Source: Pseudopyrenochaeta lycopersici
Lineage: Eukaryota; Ascomycota; Dothideomycetes; Pleosporales; Pseudopyrenochaetaceae
Direction of reading: 5' to 3'
DNA length: 64,000 nt
Assembly: GCA_003313425.1 (NCBI GenBank)
Contig: NHZP01000029.1
Location: 310,001 to 374,000, forward strand
Below the pieces are notes generated by a model, which saw nothing but the letters and a program-made list of their open reading frames with translations, was not told the origin of the DNA and searched no databases. Position 1 is the stretch's first letter, and each line of letters starts with the position of its first letter. Position numbers and translations under genes: made by a program. Of this stretch, positions 34,419 to 45,922 are shown piece by piece.

Positions 34419-35356
34419 TCAAGCATGCAATAGTGGCTCAGTCTCTCCATGAAAGGCGCCGCTACCCAAGGCTGCTTGCCGCGATACCTTCCACAATAGC
34501 AAGGCCTGACCGAACGCGAAAACGGCTGTGTCAACAGCCGCCCAGCCAACTAATTCATACCAAGTCGACACGAGACCCCAGAGACGTTCCGCAAATCCTT
34601 CATAAGGGAATCTGACTCTTCCAATCCACGAAATAGCCATGATTACGAAGACCACAGCTTGAGCTGCGAGACCTACGCGGCTCAGAGCTGTGTTCTGCGG
34701 TCGTGAAAGAGTCTCCCTCACTTGGTAGTAGATGGCCGCGACGTTCAATGCCGTGATAATCCAGCTTAAGAAGAGTGAGTGAATGCCGAAGAATAAAGCT
34801 AAGGTCCATTGGCGCTCCTCATGTCTTCCCGGCTTGATGGCGTCTACAAAGACCGGTACGACGGAGATGAGTAGGAAGGCGACGTATGTGCCAATTGCGA
34901 ATTTTACTGAGCAATCACGGCGCTCGCAAGGCAGATAGAGACAGACGACAAAGCTAGAGAAATTCAGCAAATCGTTCGAGAATTTATGCAGGCACTAAGG
35001 AGCTTGCGACTTACAACGTCAACCAGAGGATAAGCACCACACTCATCTGCACAAAATTGATCCAGTCACCCGCATTCTTGGGACTGTGAACGAAGAAATC
35101 GGGGTTGTCGAAATGGTTAACAATGAAGAAGAATGTCAATGCGAATTGCTCTGTCGTGGAAATGAGATTAAAGAGTATATAGCGCGTCGATATGCCAGTA
35201 CTGTTTCTTCTGGAGATGGTGCGGTTGAGTTGAGGTGAAAACGACAGCACGCTGGCAATTAGCAAAAGTCTGGACAAAATGAGCATAATGGTGAAAGAGG
35301 TTGCGAGAGGAGACAAACATGCGGACCCAGTTGGGCACGTTGGGGACACCCATCAT
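34419..35356 (-). CDS. PQ-loop repeat membrane protein
   Basis: The exons are 35356-35319, 35269-35015 and 34953-34419, with introns of 49 and 61 nt, giving 275 residues. The first PQ-loop motif is clear: VLSFSPQLNRTISRRNSTGI. Seven hydrophobic spans follow the pattern of the family, for example YILFNLISTTEQFALTFFF and WTLALFFGIHSLFLSWIITA. PQ-loop proteins include lysosomal or vacuolar amino-acid exporters and SWEET-like carriers. This one resembles a fungal subgroup of unknown substrate. The second intron (GTAAGT, TGCTGAAT, CTCTAG) is convincing. The first (GTTTGT...CCAG) is weaker. If it is not used, translation could begin at the Met at 35286. The second PQ motif is not obvious. Confidence 0.7.
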
Positions 35357-35929
35357 GGAGATGACAAAAAGGCTAGAGAGACGCGATAAGGTGTTGGTGA
35401 GGGGAGATGTAGAAGCTTCTGTCGCAGTGTTGCTGAGTTGTGTTATATTGGGGTAGCAGGCTGCCTAAAAGTCCCCCGCAGGCGCTTACGCGAAACTAGA
35501 AGTCTGAAACATACTCAGCCCTCACGTCACGTAGTCTTGTGGTGCAATTATCTTGATAGTAAGCCGGGCAATATGGCAGCAAGAAGTGCTCGGATACGCC
35601 CTGCCGAAGAACCAGGGTTTCGCGTGCATAACATGGCACGATTGCGCTAAATATGGATGGCATGTATATTGGGGTACGCAACGGCGTGATAAAATTGGAG
35701 GGGTCAGGCAGGCGGGGCATATTGAATTGCTGAAGGGATTCAAGAACGTCGGCATTGTATCACTCGATTTCCGTGTGAAAGCCGTGCATATGCTCATGGT
35801 TATCACTTAGATCTGGTTGTAGTCGGTAATCGTGATCTATTTCAAACGGTTGCTTAGGCATGACCATCCTTCTAAATCCGCGAATTACAAGAACCAGCAT
35901 ACTTGACATCGAAAATAATAGCGGAGACT
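35357..35929. other. Intergenic region, no supported gene
   Basis: 573 bases between two minus-strand genes. Short overlapping frames on both strands show no domain. Confidence 0.5.
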
Positions 35930-37241
35930 TCATCTAGCCTGTTTTAATAAAGAAAATTCAACCACATTTGAGGGTTGCACTACCAATCGTGGCCGACCAT
36001 CGTTGTCTTTCGGATCCACCACAGGTCCAGCAAGGTAACAGGGCAGTTTCACAACCGTCTCTTCGTGGTCCGCCTTTGATCCCCAGTTCCACCAGTCTAA
36101 TGTCTCGCCGATGAAAACATATCGGAATGTTTCTCCATCCTCAGCATCGTCAGGCAATTCCGTCCAGTTATAGCCTATGCGTTGCGATGTGGTCCATGAC
36201 TCGCCTGGCTGCAAGCTGGCAAAATGGCTGTCCTGACCGACAGTGACAGGGACGTCAGGGTCATCTACAATCAGAAAGCCGCATCCTCCACGATCGTCGT
36301 CGTAGTTCTCCCAGATCCCGTTGCGAAGCCGTCCGAGTTGGTAGTTGTCGTAATCCTCAAAGACGCGTGTATGAAAGGTTATAGGTTGCGTTGTTGCTTG
36401 CGCTTCGTATGTGACTTTGACAGTGACTTCAAGCATCTCGTCTGGATGGGTGGTTGATGGGCACTCGAGCGAGACGCTGAGATTTGGAGCATCAGGGTCG
36501 CGCTCTGTGTGTTTTGCTGGTGGGAATGTAGCTTTCGCTCGATTTTGCTCAAATCTCCACTTTTGCTCATCTAGGTTGGCCCTGTCGAATCCGACTCGAG
36601 CCTCTCGCTCTTCTCGCATAGGCCATGGCGACGACTCTGCATACGTAGAGAATGTAATGTGAGGCCCACCAGCTAGAATGAGAGGAGGAATTTTGTCTTC
36701 TAGCTCACGGCCAATGTGCTCACGTACAGTACCATTTTCCCATATCGCCAATTCACCGCCCGGCCACAGTAAAGTGTAAGTCTCACCAGCCCTGAGCAGC
36801 TTCTGATATCTCGCAGGTAAAGCTGTCTGGAATGTGACGGCCCCTTCTGGGCCCAACTCCCACAGACCTTGGTTCCACCCATTTACGAGCAGAGGGCCAT
36901 GTCGGCTTATATCGACCAAACCAGAATGGTGGTCGACAGCTATTACTTTGAGATCAGTTATTGTATGGTGGAGAAGCACAAAACCTGACTCTGTGAATCC
37001 GTGTATATGCGGACTCCATTCAAAGATAATGGTCTTGCCTGCGAGCGCATCCTGGTGCTCTATCGCGAAATGAATTGTAAAGGGAAGCGTTAAGGACAAG
37101 TTCTTGCTTGCGCTCAATTTGAGGCATAGTCGAGGTACATCCGAGCTGCGCGTTGATGAGCTCATAGCTGAAGAACTCTTCAAGTACTTACCGGGCATCC
37201 TCATCTGAGATCTTGATATGCAGTCTCAATTTGTCCTCCAT
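35930..37241 (-). CDS. Unrecognised 421-residue protein
   Basis: There are two exons, 37241-37192 and 37145-35930, with a 46-nt intron (GTAAGTAC...CGCGCAG) that joins in phase. This gives MEDKLRLHIKISDEDA at the start, which reads better than the unspliced frame. No signal peptide or membrane span is seen. The protein is rich in aromatic residues and beta-prone segments, for example TIIFEWSPHIHGF, TYTLLWPGGELAIW and RYVFIGETLDWWNWG. An arrestin- or immunoglobulin-like beta fold is conceivable, but I recognise no family and assign no function. It probably acts in the cytosol. Confidence 0.65.
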
Positions 37242-38187
37242 TTTCCTTTCGTGGTCGAGGGAAAAGGCGAAAAGCCTTTGGGAGTACCAGCTTATGTCGT
37301 AGAATCGCCCCCCAGACTCCTGGAAGGACCAAGGATGTCCCTGAATTTTGGGGCGGGGCGGTCGCTGACTGCAAGGGTCGGTTGCCGCTGCCACCACAGC
37401 TTGCCCCTCTTCGCATATAGCTTCCTACGGGAATTCCGCCCCATAGCCTGGGAAGCCTCAAGAAGCTGAACTAATTATGGTTCTTTTAAAATATGGTCGT
37501 TTTACAGTGCTATCTCTCATCTCAGTCAAGTATACCTAAATGTAGCCTGCGCGGACCACGGCTCTGCGCTACGTAGCATTATTACTATGTCAACGCAAAG
37601 ACGAAGCTAGTCAACTCACACATTGAAAGCGCGAGGATGTATATACAGAAATTTGATCCGCCGTATAGATCATCTTCGATCACGGTCACGGTCACTCAAT
37701 GAGCGTACTTTGCAAAGCTATAAGCGGCACCGTGAGGCGTCCACTGTCCCTGCTTTCTAAGGCTGTGTGTATGTTTATTGCTTTCGGAGATTCAACCATA
37801 TTGTCCACAATGGAATGGGCCACAAAACAAGCGAAAGCCCTGTCTCATGATGCGTACCGCCGAAGGATGCGCCGCGCCTAATGTTCTCATAGGGCGGAAA
37901 ACCTTCTTACAGTACCATCAGCCTCTCTTGTCTGGTTTCATAACTGGAAGTAATTATCGGAAATTTGCATGCTACAGAGGCTACCAAAATCATGCCCCAT
38001 CTAATTTAAGGTTGAATTCTTCGGAATGGGGCGTCAAAAGCTCGTCAAGCTGCTGGAAAAAGAACAGCGGAAGACGAGAGGTATTGTGTATAAAAGACGA
38101 GGCGAACATTCAGCCAATGCATTGTCACAACTATCGAGGTATCTTTCCTCCTTTCTTCCATCTAGCCACCCTCATTTTGTTGAAAAT
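37242..38187. other. Intergenic region with divergent promoters
   Basis: 946 bases between divergently transcribed genes. It should hold the promoters of both. A TATA element near 38089 serves the right-hand gene. No gene was seen inside. Confidence 0.5.
38089..38096 (+). promoter_or_regulatory. TATA box of the protease-SGNH fusion gene
   Basis: TATAAAAG lies 92 nt ahead of the ATG at 38188, a usual spacing once a short leader is allowed for. A pyrimidine-rich leader (tcctcctttcttcc type) follows at 38145-38165. Confidence 0.5.
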
Positions 38188-40496
38188 ATGTTCAAATATG
38201 TTGCTTGTTCTCTTTTGGCGGTCCAATGTGCGCATGCCGTGACGGTGCATTACACGGACAACACCTGCGATGCCCACAAAGCTGTCATCGAAGAAGAAAT
38301 GCAATTGGCTTGGGATATGGCTGTTGCAGCATCTAAAGACATCGAAAAAGGGAACTACTACCAGAACTTTTTTGCTGCGTCTCTCCGAAGCCAGCCAACA
38401 TTCAAGGACGAAACCGCCGAAAGCTTCACCAAGATTTCGAATATGGCATCTGGCACTAACCAAGAATACATATTCGAGGTTACATGCAAGCCGTCAAAGT
38501 TTTGCAGCGATCTGTCCTACTACGCGCACATGGGTGATGATAGGCAGACGTTGAACTTTTGTGATAGTTTCTTCGCACCTAATGGACCGATCAAGGGAAC
38601 AAATGATCGGACACAAGACTGCCAGACCATGACCCTTAAGGAGGCGCACCGATCCAAAGCAGCCGTACTTGTGCACGAGATGACGCATACGAGATATGCC
38701 ATGCTCTATGAAGATCCGTATGTATACCAATCGAAAACTTTGGACCCTTTGCTGATGACTACACCAGCGCACTCGACTACGCATATGGTTTCACTACATC
38801 TTACCAATTAGCCCTTGGAGTCTTTGACCGGAGTTGCGCTCCGTGGATCAAAAACAAGAAGACCTCAAAGATTCTGTGTCACAAGGCTAACGGTGAGGAA
38901 GGCGTGTGTGATGAAAAATACTCTGGGAAGAACGCCGACTCGTTTGCCCTCGTTGCTGCTGGAATCTACTTCACAGAAAAGTGTAGTCGAGCAATTCCAC
39001 TACCCCCATTACCGACACCAATCTTTGTATTCAATCCGACTCCCGTGTCCTCTGTCCCCGTCGTCAGGCCATCTGCCATCAGTTCTGGAGCTTCGCCGAT
39101 CCCTCCTATAGAATCCATCGTACCTACCAGGGTATCTTCCATGGTAGTAGGAAGCCCAGTCCCAAGATTCATGCCCAGAAACCGCCGCAATGAGCTGAAG
39201 CAAGCCTTGAATACCCGAGATTCGTGCCCAGTCTACGATGACTACATAGCTATTGATGATTCCCGGGAGGAGATCGTAGGGTATGTTCACTTCGGCGACT
39301 CGTATGGTGCTGGCATGGGCACTGGTACCACTACTACAGATGGCTGCCGAGTGGGTGAGAACAACTATGGAAAGCTGCTTCACGATTCCTGGAAGGATAA
39401 CAGCATACCTTTTGAGCGCAAGGTCTGCTCAGGAGATACTACCAAAGGATTGAATCGACAAATCGATGGATGGAAAGACCCTAAGAAGGCTAACGTCGGC
39501 ACCGTCTCCATGGGCGGTAACGATCTAGGCTTTAGCGACCTGGTGTACTACTGTCTCATCACTCCAAACACAGCACGTCTAGGCTCGACTAACCGGAAGG
39601 ATTGCCTCGATGCGGAGAAGAAAGCGCGAGAGAAGATGGAAGACCAGGGTGCGGACGGAATGAAGGCCAAGCTCAAAGCAGCGTACCTAAGAATATTGGA
39701 AAAGTCAGGCAGATCAGTAAGCATCTCGTTCATCTCTGCGATTCGCGAATACATACTCACATAAAGACAGGACTTCCAACTCTACGTGACAAGCTATGTG
39801 GGTTTTTTCAATTTCGATACGACTGACTGCGACAAATCCACCTTCCACTACTGGTGGGCTGCGTACAACCCTCCCTCTGACTGGCCACTCAACCGCATCG
39901 TGTACCTGACTCGAGATCTGCGCCGCGAGATTGACGGCCTTGTGATGGGTCTCAACACCGTCATAGAAAAGGCCGTATCCGAAGCAAATGCGGAACACGG
40001 CGGACAACAAATTCATTACGTCGATGTCAACGGCCGCTTCATGGCCCGCCGTTGGTGCGAGCAGGGCGATTGGCACGAACCCGCGCCCCAAGTCGACACC
40101 ACATGGTTCTTCCTTAGCGCCTGGCCCGACGTGTCCATCGAAGGCTCCAGTGCAAACACTGTTGCAGTCGAAGCGGCAGAAGTCCAATCACTCATCTCCG
40201 CAGGCCGCATACCTGTTCCGGATGCCAACTGTAGAGCTACGCTAGACTCGGACGCCGACCCGTATGTGCGCGCAATGTGCTACCTTGCAGAGGCTGTGGC
40301 GGAAAATGGCAACAGCATGGAAGCGAAATATCTAGAGACGGCCAATGCTGATATCAAGAATGGCAATGTGACGAGCCAGCACATCGGTTATTTCACTCCA
40401 ACACGGCAGATCAAGACATTTCACCCGCGAAGTCCAGGAATGGTAGCGTATCGAGACGCAGTCATCGAGAGTATAGCAAATGCAGGGCAATTTTAG
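38188..40496 (+). CDS. Secreted fusion: M35-like metalloprotease + SGNH/GDSL hydrolase
   Basis: The exons are 38188-38717, 38768-39716 and 39771-40496, all joining in phase to 734 residues. Residues 1-17 are a signal peptide. Residues 20-250 match the aspzincin (deuterolysin, M35) fold. Zinc ligands are HEMTH (H163, H167, with E164 as general base) and the Asp of ALDYAYG (D180), which falls just after the first splice join. A Pro/Ser/Val-rich linker (about 252-310) leads to an SGNH hydrolase. Its block I is HFGDSYGAG with nucleophile S355, and the GGND block is at 426-429. In the last block, where relatives as I recall read GHRFC, this protein reads ARRWC. It may use a nearby His (DWHEP) or be inactive. 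The two halves are normally separate secreted enzymes, cutting protein and ester or lipid substrates. Single-gene status rests on the unbroken exon 2 running through both. Confidence 0.8.
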
Positions 40497-42120
40497 TGTC
40501 CCGTTATCTTTTGATAAAACTATGATTATCTCGTTGGTCGTGCTGGACACACGCATGGTGCTTCTAGCGCCTTAAAGTTTCGTTCTGAGCCTTGGGTTTG
40601 GGGGAATGCATTCATGAGCGGGCGCTGACTATTCGCTCTACGTAGATCGTTGCGTTTAGCTTCGCTAATTCTATACTTTTCGCTACTTTGCGCAACTAAC
40701 GTGGCGTCACTTGCGTAGTTTTGTGGACATAGTGTGCGAATTCACATGCAGCAAAGGAGCAAGGCACGGCGGAGAAACTCGGTCCCTTGTAGAAAAGCGC
40801 CAACGCGCGTCTCAACTTCCATGTTTATCCACAATATCTGCGACGTTCCCAGATCCTCAAAATCAGGATCAGACGGGTTTGTGGAATGGAAAAGCGGAAA
40901 CTGGATTTTGCAGGTGACTGGTGGGCAACGTTACGTGGCCATAGGTCTGGAACTTCATTGCCCATCGTTTCTGGCGGCAACAACCACACTTTCTCAGGAC
41001 ATGGTCGTCTGAGTGATAATTCCGGGGCAAAATTTCTAACCCAAGCGGAAGTCACAGGGGCTGCTGCAATGTCAGTCACCTGGATGAAAGTATCAGAGGC
41101 GTTGCCAGCGCCATCTCGATGGGTATGTCTGCGTATGGCATTAAAATGAAGATATTCCATAACCTCCACCGGTGAGTTGAGCACTATCGGCGCTTTTTAA
41201 CTTATCTCCTCCCTCGACTCAAAAGGCTCTCCGATCAGGCAGAAAAGAGGAGATGAACTGTGGGAATGGGGTTTACTGAGAATGCTGGTTTTACATACGC
41301 AAGCGCATCTATAATACAAGCATAACGTGTTCCATTTCGTTATATTGATCTTAAGGGGAATTATTACTTCCCGTGATCATGACGGCCGTGGTAGAGGAGG
41401 GGCGTGGAAAAATGTTTAGGCCTTTCTGGGACGACAACCCTAGCACCTTGTCTCTATTACTGGATTGGGACATTTCCCATCCCTTTTGATCCCTTCAAAG
41501 CCGAAAAGGAATTTTGACACCAAAAAGCCACGAGGAGGCTCAGACACCTGTAGTTTACTAAAAAGGTCCGTGATCTTCGGGTTCGCCGAGTGGGGTTACT
41601 TAAACCCGCGGAGCCTCGCCCTCATCTCCGACCAATCACTTCTCAGGATGGACTCGAAAATCAAGCTTGTGCGTTGAGGCTCCGTTCTTACGCTGCTAAC
41701 GAGTCGCTAAGTCTCGACTTGGCGCCCCATAGTTGGTAGGCCTGATGCTTGGTAAATCCTTCATCGGGTTTAAACCTCAATTTCCACAGCTCATATCGTG
41801 TACCTGTGGCTTGCGTTCACAGGTACACAAAGCTGCATCTTGATTACTGCCAATAAGTTTGCTTTTTTCCACGAGGCTCAGGCGATAGGAATCAGGAGCG
41901 TAGCCGATGAAGCAAATTTTGTGTCTTTCTAGTCGCAGTATAATAACATGGGCAGCCTCATCAAATGTAGTTCCATGGTGCAACGAGGACATCTTAATCC
42001 CTTTCCAACTATTGGCTATCATTAATTCAGTCACTCTTCAAGAGTAGTAATTCTGCCGTTGTGCCTTCTTTGGCTTTCACACTCTTTATCGTGGACGCTC
42101 TTCTCTTTCAGTCACTCACG
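40497..42120. other. Intergenic region with a short repeat-like segment and a hairpin
   Basis: This is 1.6 kb. A plus-strand frame near 40734-41012 (with WKSGNWILQVTGGQRYVA) reads protein-like but has no clear start or known domain. It shares a 19-nt identical string and further similarity with 44300-44318. A perfect inverted repeat lies at 41798-41828. No supported gene was seen. Confidence 0.45.
41798..41828. repeat. Perfect 11-bp inverted repeat, 9-nt loop
   Basis: The arms gtgtacctgtg (41798-41808) and cacaggtacac (41818-41828) are exact reverse complements around a 9-nt spacer. It lies about 290 nt ahead of the CBM18 gene start. It could be a palindromic regulator site, a hairpin or a chance event. 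Confidence 0.6.
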
Positions 42121-43604
42121 ATGCGATTGAACACTCTCTGGGCCCTTTTGGCTGTACCAGTTATTCAGGCTCGTATCTCTCGTGATGGCACTTGCGGTGG
42201 AAATAGTCGCAACACCTGTCTAGGCTCTACTTTCGGTAACTGCTGCAGGTAGGGCACGAACGAATCGCAGAAGACTGAAATTAACGGAATATACAGTCAA
42301 TACAATTGGTGTGGTTCGACAAACGCCCACTGCGGTCAAGGTTGCAATCCCTCATGGGGTAGTTGCAACATCGCACTATCGTCAAGCTCTGTCCGCATCC
42401 CTGCAAGCTCGACCTCATCCCGAGCTCCCTTGCTCTCTCCGACGCGTACCTCATCATCTGTATCAGCCTCATCGACGCTGAAAATATCTACCAATGCTCG
42501 GTGTGGTGTTGCATACAATGCTTCGCCTAGGGGCATGACATGCCAGGGTTCTAAATGGGGAAACTGCTGTTCACAGTACTCTTATTGGTAAGCCTACGCT
42601 GACATCTAACATGCTTATAATTAATTCTATGTAGTGGAAGTACTAGCGAATACTGCGATAACGGCTGCCAGAGTGGTTTCGGAGTGTGCAACTTGGTCTC
42701 TTCGTCCTTTGTTAGAGTTTCGAGCTCAACCTCATCCGCCCAGCCATCAGAATCTTCTTCCCAGGCATCTTCGAGCACAGACTCAATGACTTCGTCGTCC
42801 AGTCAACAATCATTATCATCAGTTTTGCCATCCTCATCTTTTGTGGCCACCGGCAGTTCCAGCTCTGACAGCACGCCGAGTACTAGTTCTATCACGAGCA
42901 TCACTACGTCGAGTCTCTTCCTATTCAGCTCTACCGGCCCAGTCTCTAGCTCTGTTTCCTCTAGCATATCTACAATTATCTCCTCAACAACAACGCCACA
43001 GGTGCAGTCAAGCTCTGTTTCTTCAGCCGCTGCGTCCTCGAGCTCCTTGCCTGCAAGTTCAGATCCTGTGTCATCAGAGATACCAACGCCAACGCCGACG
43101 CCAACACCAATTCCTATTTGTCCAGGTCAGCTGACTCGAAATCCTGGGTTTGAAGACGGGCAGACACCCTGGATAATGGGTGGTGGTACAGGAAACTATG
43201 TTTACAGAATCAGCTTCCCAGCAGGCGGTAGCTACGACGGTGCTAGGTATGCTGCCTTCACTGCCGTTCCTAACACGGGCCTTCGCCAGGGTGGGCCCAG
43301 CCTCTACTTCAGGCAATATATCAACCCCACGATCCCTACCACTGTAGATGTGTCCCTCTGGGCACGTGTCACCATTGGCTCTATTTCATTTAGCGCCAGT
43401 GTTGGTAGTGTTTCCAGTGGGGTAAGCCGTTCTGTGACAGCTGCCCAAGGTTGGGTGAGGGTCGAGTTGGGCTCATTCGCTATACCGGCCGGTGAGCAAA
43501 GCATCTCGATTCTCGGCTTACAAGGGACACCAGAGGGCCAGGAGGTTGGTGTGGATGCAGTTCTTGCTCAAGGTAGGCCCCAGGAAGGCTGCACGCCAGC
43601 CTAA
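42121..43604 (+). CDS. Secreted chitin-binding protein: two CBM18 modules, Ser/Thr linker, C-terminal beta domain
   Basis: The exons are 42121-42248, 42297-42587 and 42635-43604, joining in phase to 462 residues. A signal peptide (about 1-17) is followed by two hevein-type CBM18 modules. Module one is residues 24-67, with eight Cys, CSQYNWCGST and HCGQGC. Module two is 111-159, with CSQYSYCGST and YCDNGC. Both keep the Ser and aromatic residues that stack on chitin. Each is interrupted by an intron within its core, so they probably arose by duplication of a split module. A long Ser/Thr linker with a TPTPTP run (about 160-305) is likely O-glycosylated. The C-terminal 155 residues (LTRNPGFEDG...) resemble a galactose-binding-like jelly roll of the CBM4/CBM22 kind. 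No catalytic domain is present. The role may be shielding fungal chitin or binding host or competitor glycans (inference). Confidence 0.8.
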
Positions 43605-44785
43605 TAAAGTGCAATATCGTCAAAAGGTAGATTGGAGGTGCAGTCGATCGGACAGGGAAGGCTTTAAGACTTTAGGGATCTAGCAAAATAAGTTTAATTA
43701 TAGAGTATTATTCTTCGCCATATGTTATACAAAATACCTTTCGCAATCCATGGTAAATTCGGGAGTATAATGAAGATAAAAGATGTATTATTCATATGTT
43801 TTACCTAGTTTCCGTCACACTATTCTCTTATCCATCATTCGACTTCGACTTCCAACTGCTTTTCCGAGACACCAACCCTACTCCAACTATTCAATGTACA
43901 TCGGCTTCTGCTTTCACTTCAATGTCTCTACTCTGCCTCATTGAGTCAGATTATCATCAAGATTAACCTCGCCATTCTTCTTTCTGGGCTTCTGACGTTG
44001 CAGTCGAGTGTTACTAACGCGCACTGGCAAGTTATGCTCGAGCGTACCACCACACCTGTGATAGTAGAAACAAGAAGCTGATAAAAGAATGAAATCAATC
44101 GCTCCGCTATCCCCTGCATTGTATATATTATAAAAGTAGAATCTCGAAGATTAGGAATCAACTTGTCATTATTTTCCATTTCCTTAGTAGAGGTCAAAAC
44201 TAAAGCCTAAGATTTCAACCTGTATTTGGCCAGTTTAGGTACAATCACGACTGGCTAAGTAAAAACTTTACCATTTACAAGTGCAAAACCTCACTGCCTA
44301 TCGTTTCTGGCGGCAACAGCTTCCCTTTTGCAGGCAATGCAACCTGGGCGAAAACACTGATGCTGCATGTGTCACACAAAACTGTCGGATAGGTTGTGCC
44401 TATAAAACTGCCTTGTAACTTTACATTTCCCCTCCAGCAGTTCCAAAAAAATTATAATTGGTGGTTTCATTTAGGATTTAGCGCTTTTTGACCTCTTTCG
44501 TACAATGGGGGCTTCATGTTTGCGCTGTGTTTTTTTTTTTAACATTATTTTTTGCCCCAACCTTCATCTTCTCAGCCTTGAAGATTTACTTCTTGCTTCA
44601 AAAATAGATATATGATACTCTAAATATTAGTACCTTTCATCTTAAATCGTGCATATGTGCACATGAACTACAGATATTTGAAGTTTACTAGCCGCAGAAG
44701 ATAATAGAAGCCGGCTTGGTTTATCAAAGCGGCTTCAGTCTGGGCCAAAAACGCATTTTGCCTATCGATACGAATGTAGTGCTAA
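43605..44785. other. Intergenic region, no intact gene
   Basis: This is 1.2 kb. It holds the segment at 44300-44318 shared with 40964-40982, a run of twelve T near 44530, and no supported open gene. Confidence 0.45.
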
Positions 44786-45363
44786 CACGATTTTGCCATT
44801 GAATCCAACGGCACCACCTATCTCTTCTACGTCAATAGCAAGGGTGTCATCTCTTCCCTCAAGGGTACTCCTGGCGGTATTGAAACTGAAGCAGCCGGGC
44901 TTTACAAAAAAGAAAATGTCAACGTGACAAAGACGGACGAAGATGGGAACAAAACGATTGGCCCAGTGAAAACCAATCCAAATCTCAAGCAAATCGCTGC
45001 TGTCGCCTACAGTGATGGAAGCGATCAGGTAAATAGCTCTATTGTCCAGTCATAGATACTCAATTAACTTACCTGCAGATCCGTGTATACTTTGCGGATG
45101 AAAAGGACGCCAACATTCAGGAAATATGCAGGACCAATAATGGCGAATGAATACAGGTGAGTCTTGGTCACAAGACTAAAATCAAGCTTCTGGCCAACTC
45201 ATCCATTTCCGCTCAGATCCACAAGGGCATCACATTGAAAGTGTTCGCTTGCCCTGAAGATGATTTCACCGACGACAATAACGCTGAACCGAATTGCTTT
45301 CATGTTGTTTTTACAAAATTTGATTGGTCAACTCGCAGAATCACCCAGAACATCAAATACTAG
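44786..45363 (+). pseudogene. Relic of a fucose-specific-lectin-like gene
   Basis: The frame from 44795 reads NGTTYLFYVNSKGVISS and, after a clean 50-nt intron (45029-45078, GTAAAT...CTGCAG), IRVYFADEKDANIQEIC. These are blade repeats of the fungal fucose-lectin beta-propeller (AleuriaAAL/FFL type), which bind fucosylated glycans. An in-frame TGA at 45148-45150 sits where relatives carry Trp. The same frame then stays open to 45363 with further blade-like sequence. No ATG is found in frame: a TAA lies at 44783-44785, so the first half of the propeller is missing. The piece keeps roughly two to three of six blades. It is most likely a decayed copy. An unrecognised upstream exon is a weaker alternative. 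Confidence 0.6.
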
Positions 45364-45922
45364 GCCAGATTTCCACGGAAAGCTGTCTTGTTTTGGGAGA
45401 GGGATCTACGGTAGTCAGGGACAGGGTCTATAATCGGGAGCGCTCATATAAATCAAGGAATACTTTGTTGCAATGCAAGTTTAAGGCTACTTGGTAGATA
45501 GGTCGAAATTCAATAGTCGATCTGATGTTAATATTAGTGTTATTGGCTCTTCGTGGCGTATTACAATTCTGTTGCCATAGCTATATATTGGAACTAGAAG
45601 CATATTTGGCGATTATCTTGGTACAGGCAGAAGTATTAGTCAAAATGTAAGGTTTATGTCCTTTCTCCGCAACAAAGGCTAGATCAGTTCAGGTAATACA
45701 ATACTCATGGTGATTGCATTGGGTTTATTAACGTCGCTACTGGATACTATGTATTAGGCTAGCGTTATGTGGGTAGTCGCACTCCGAGTGCAACACTTGG
45801 AGCGAAATTGCAGTAACTCTCCCAAAATAACTTGCAGCCTAACTATACTAATCAGGATGCATTTTGTCTTAATGAGATCATAAGTTTAGAGCTTTATAGT
45901 CATCCGCCTAAGTCGACGGTAA
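45364..45922. other. Intergenic region, AT-rich, no gene
   Basis: 559 bases between the lectin relic and the 3' end of the regulator gene. No frame of note. Confidence 0.5.
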
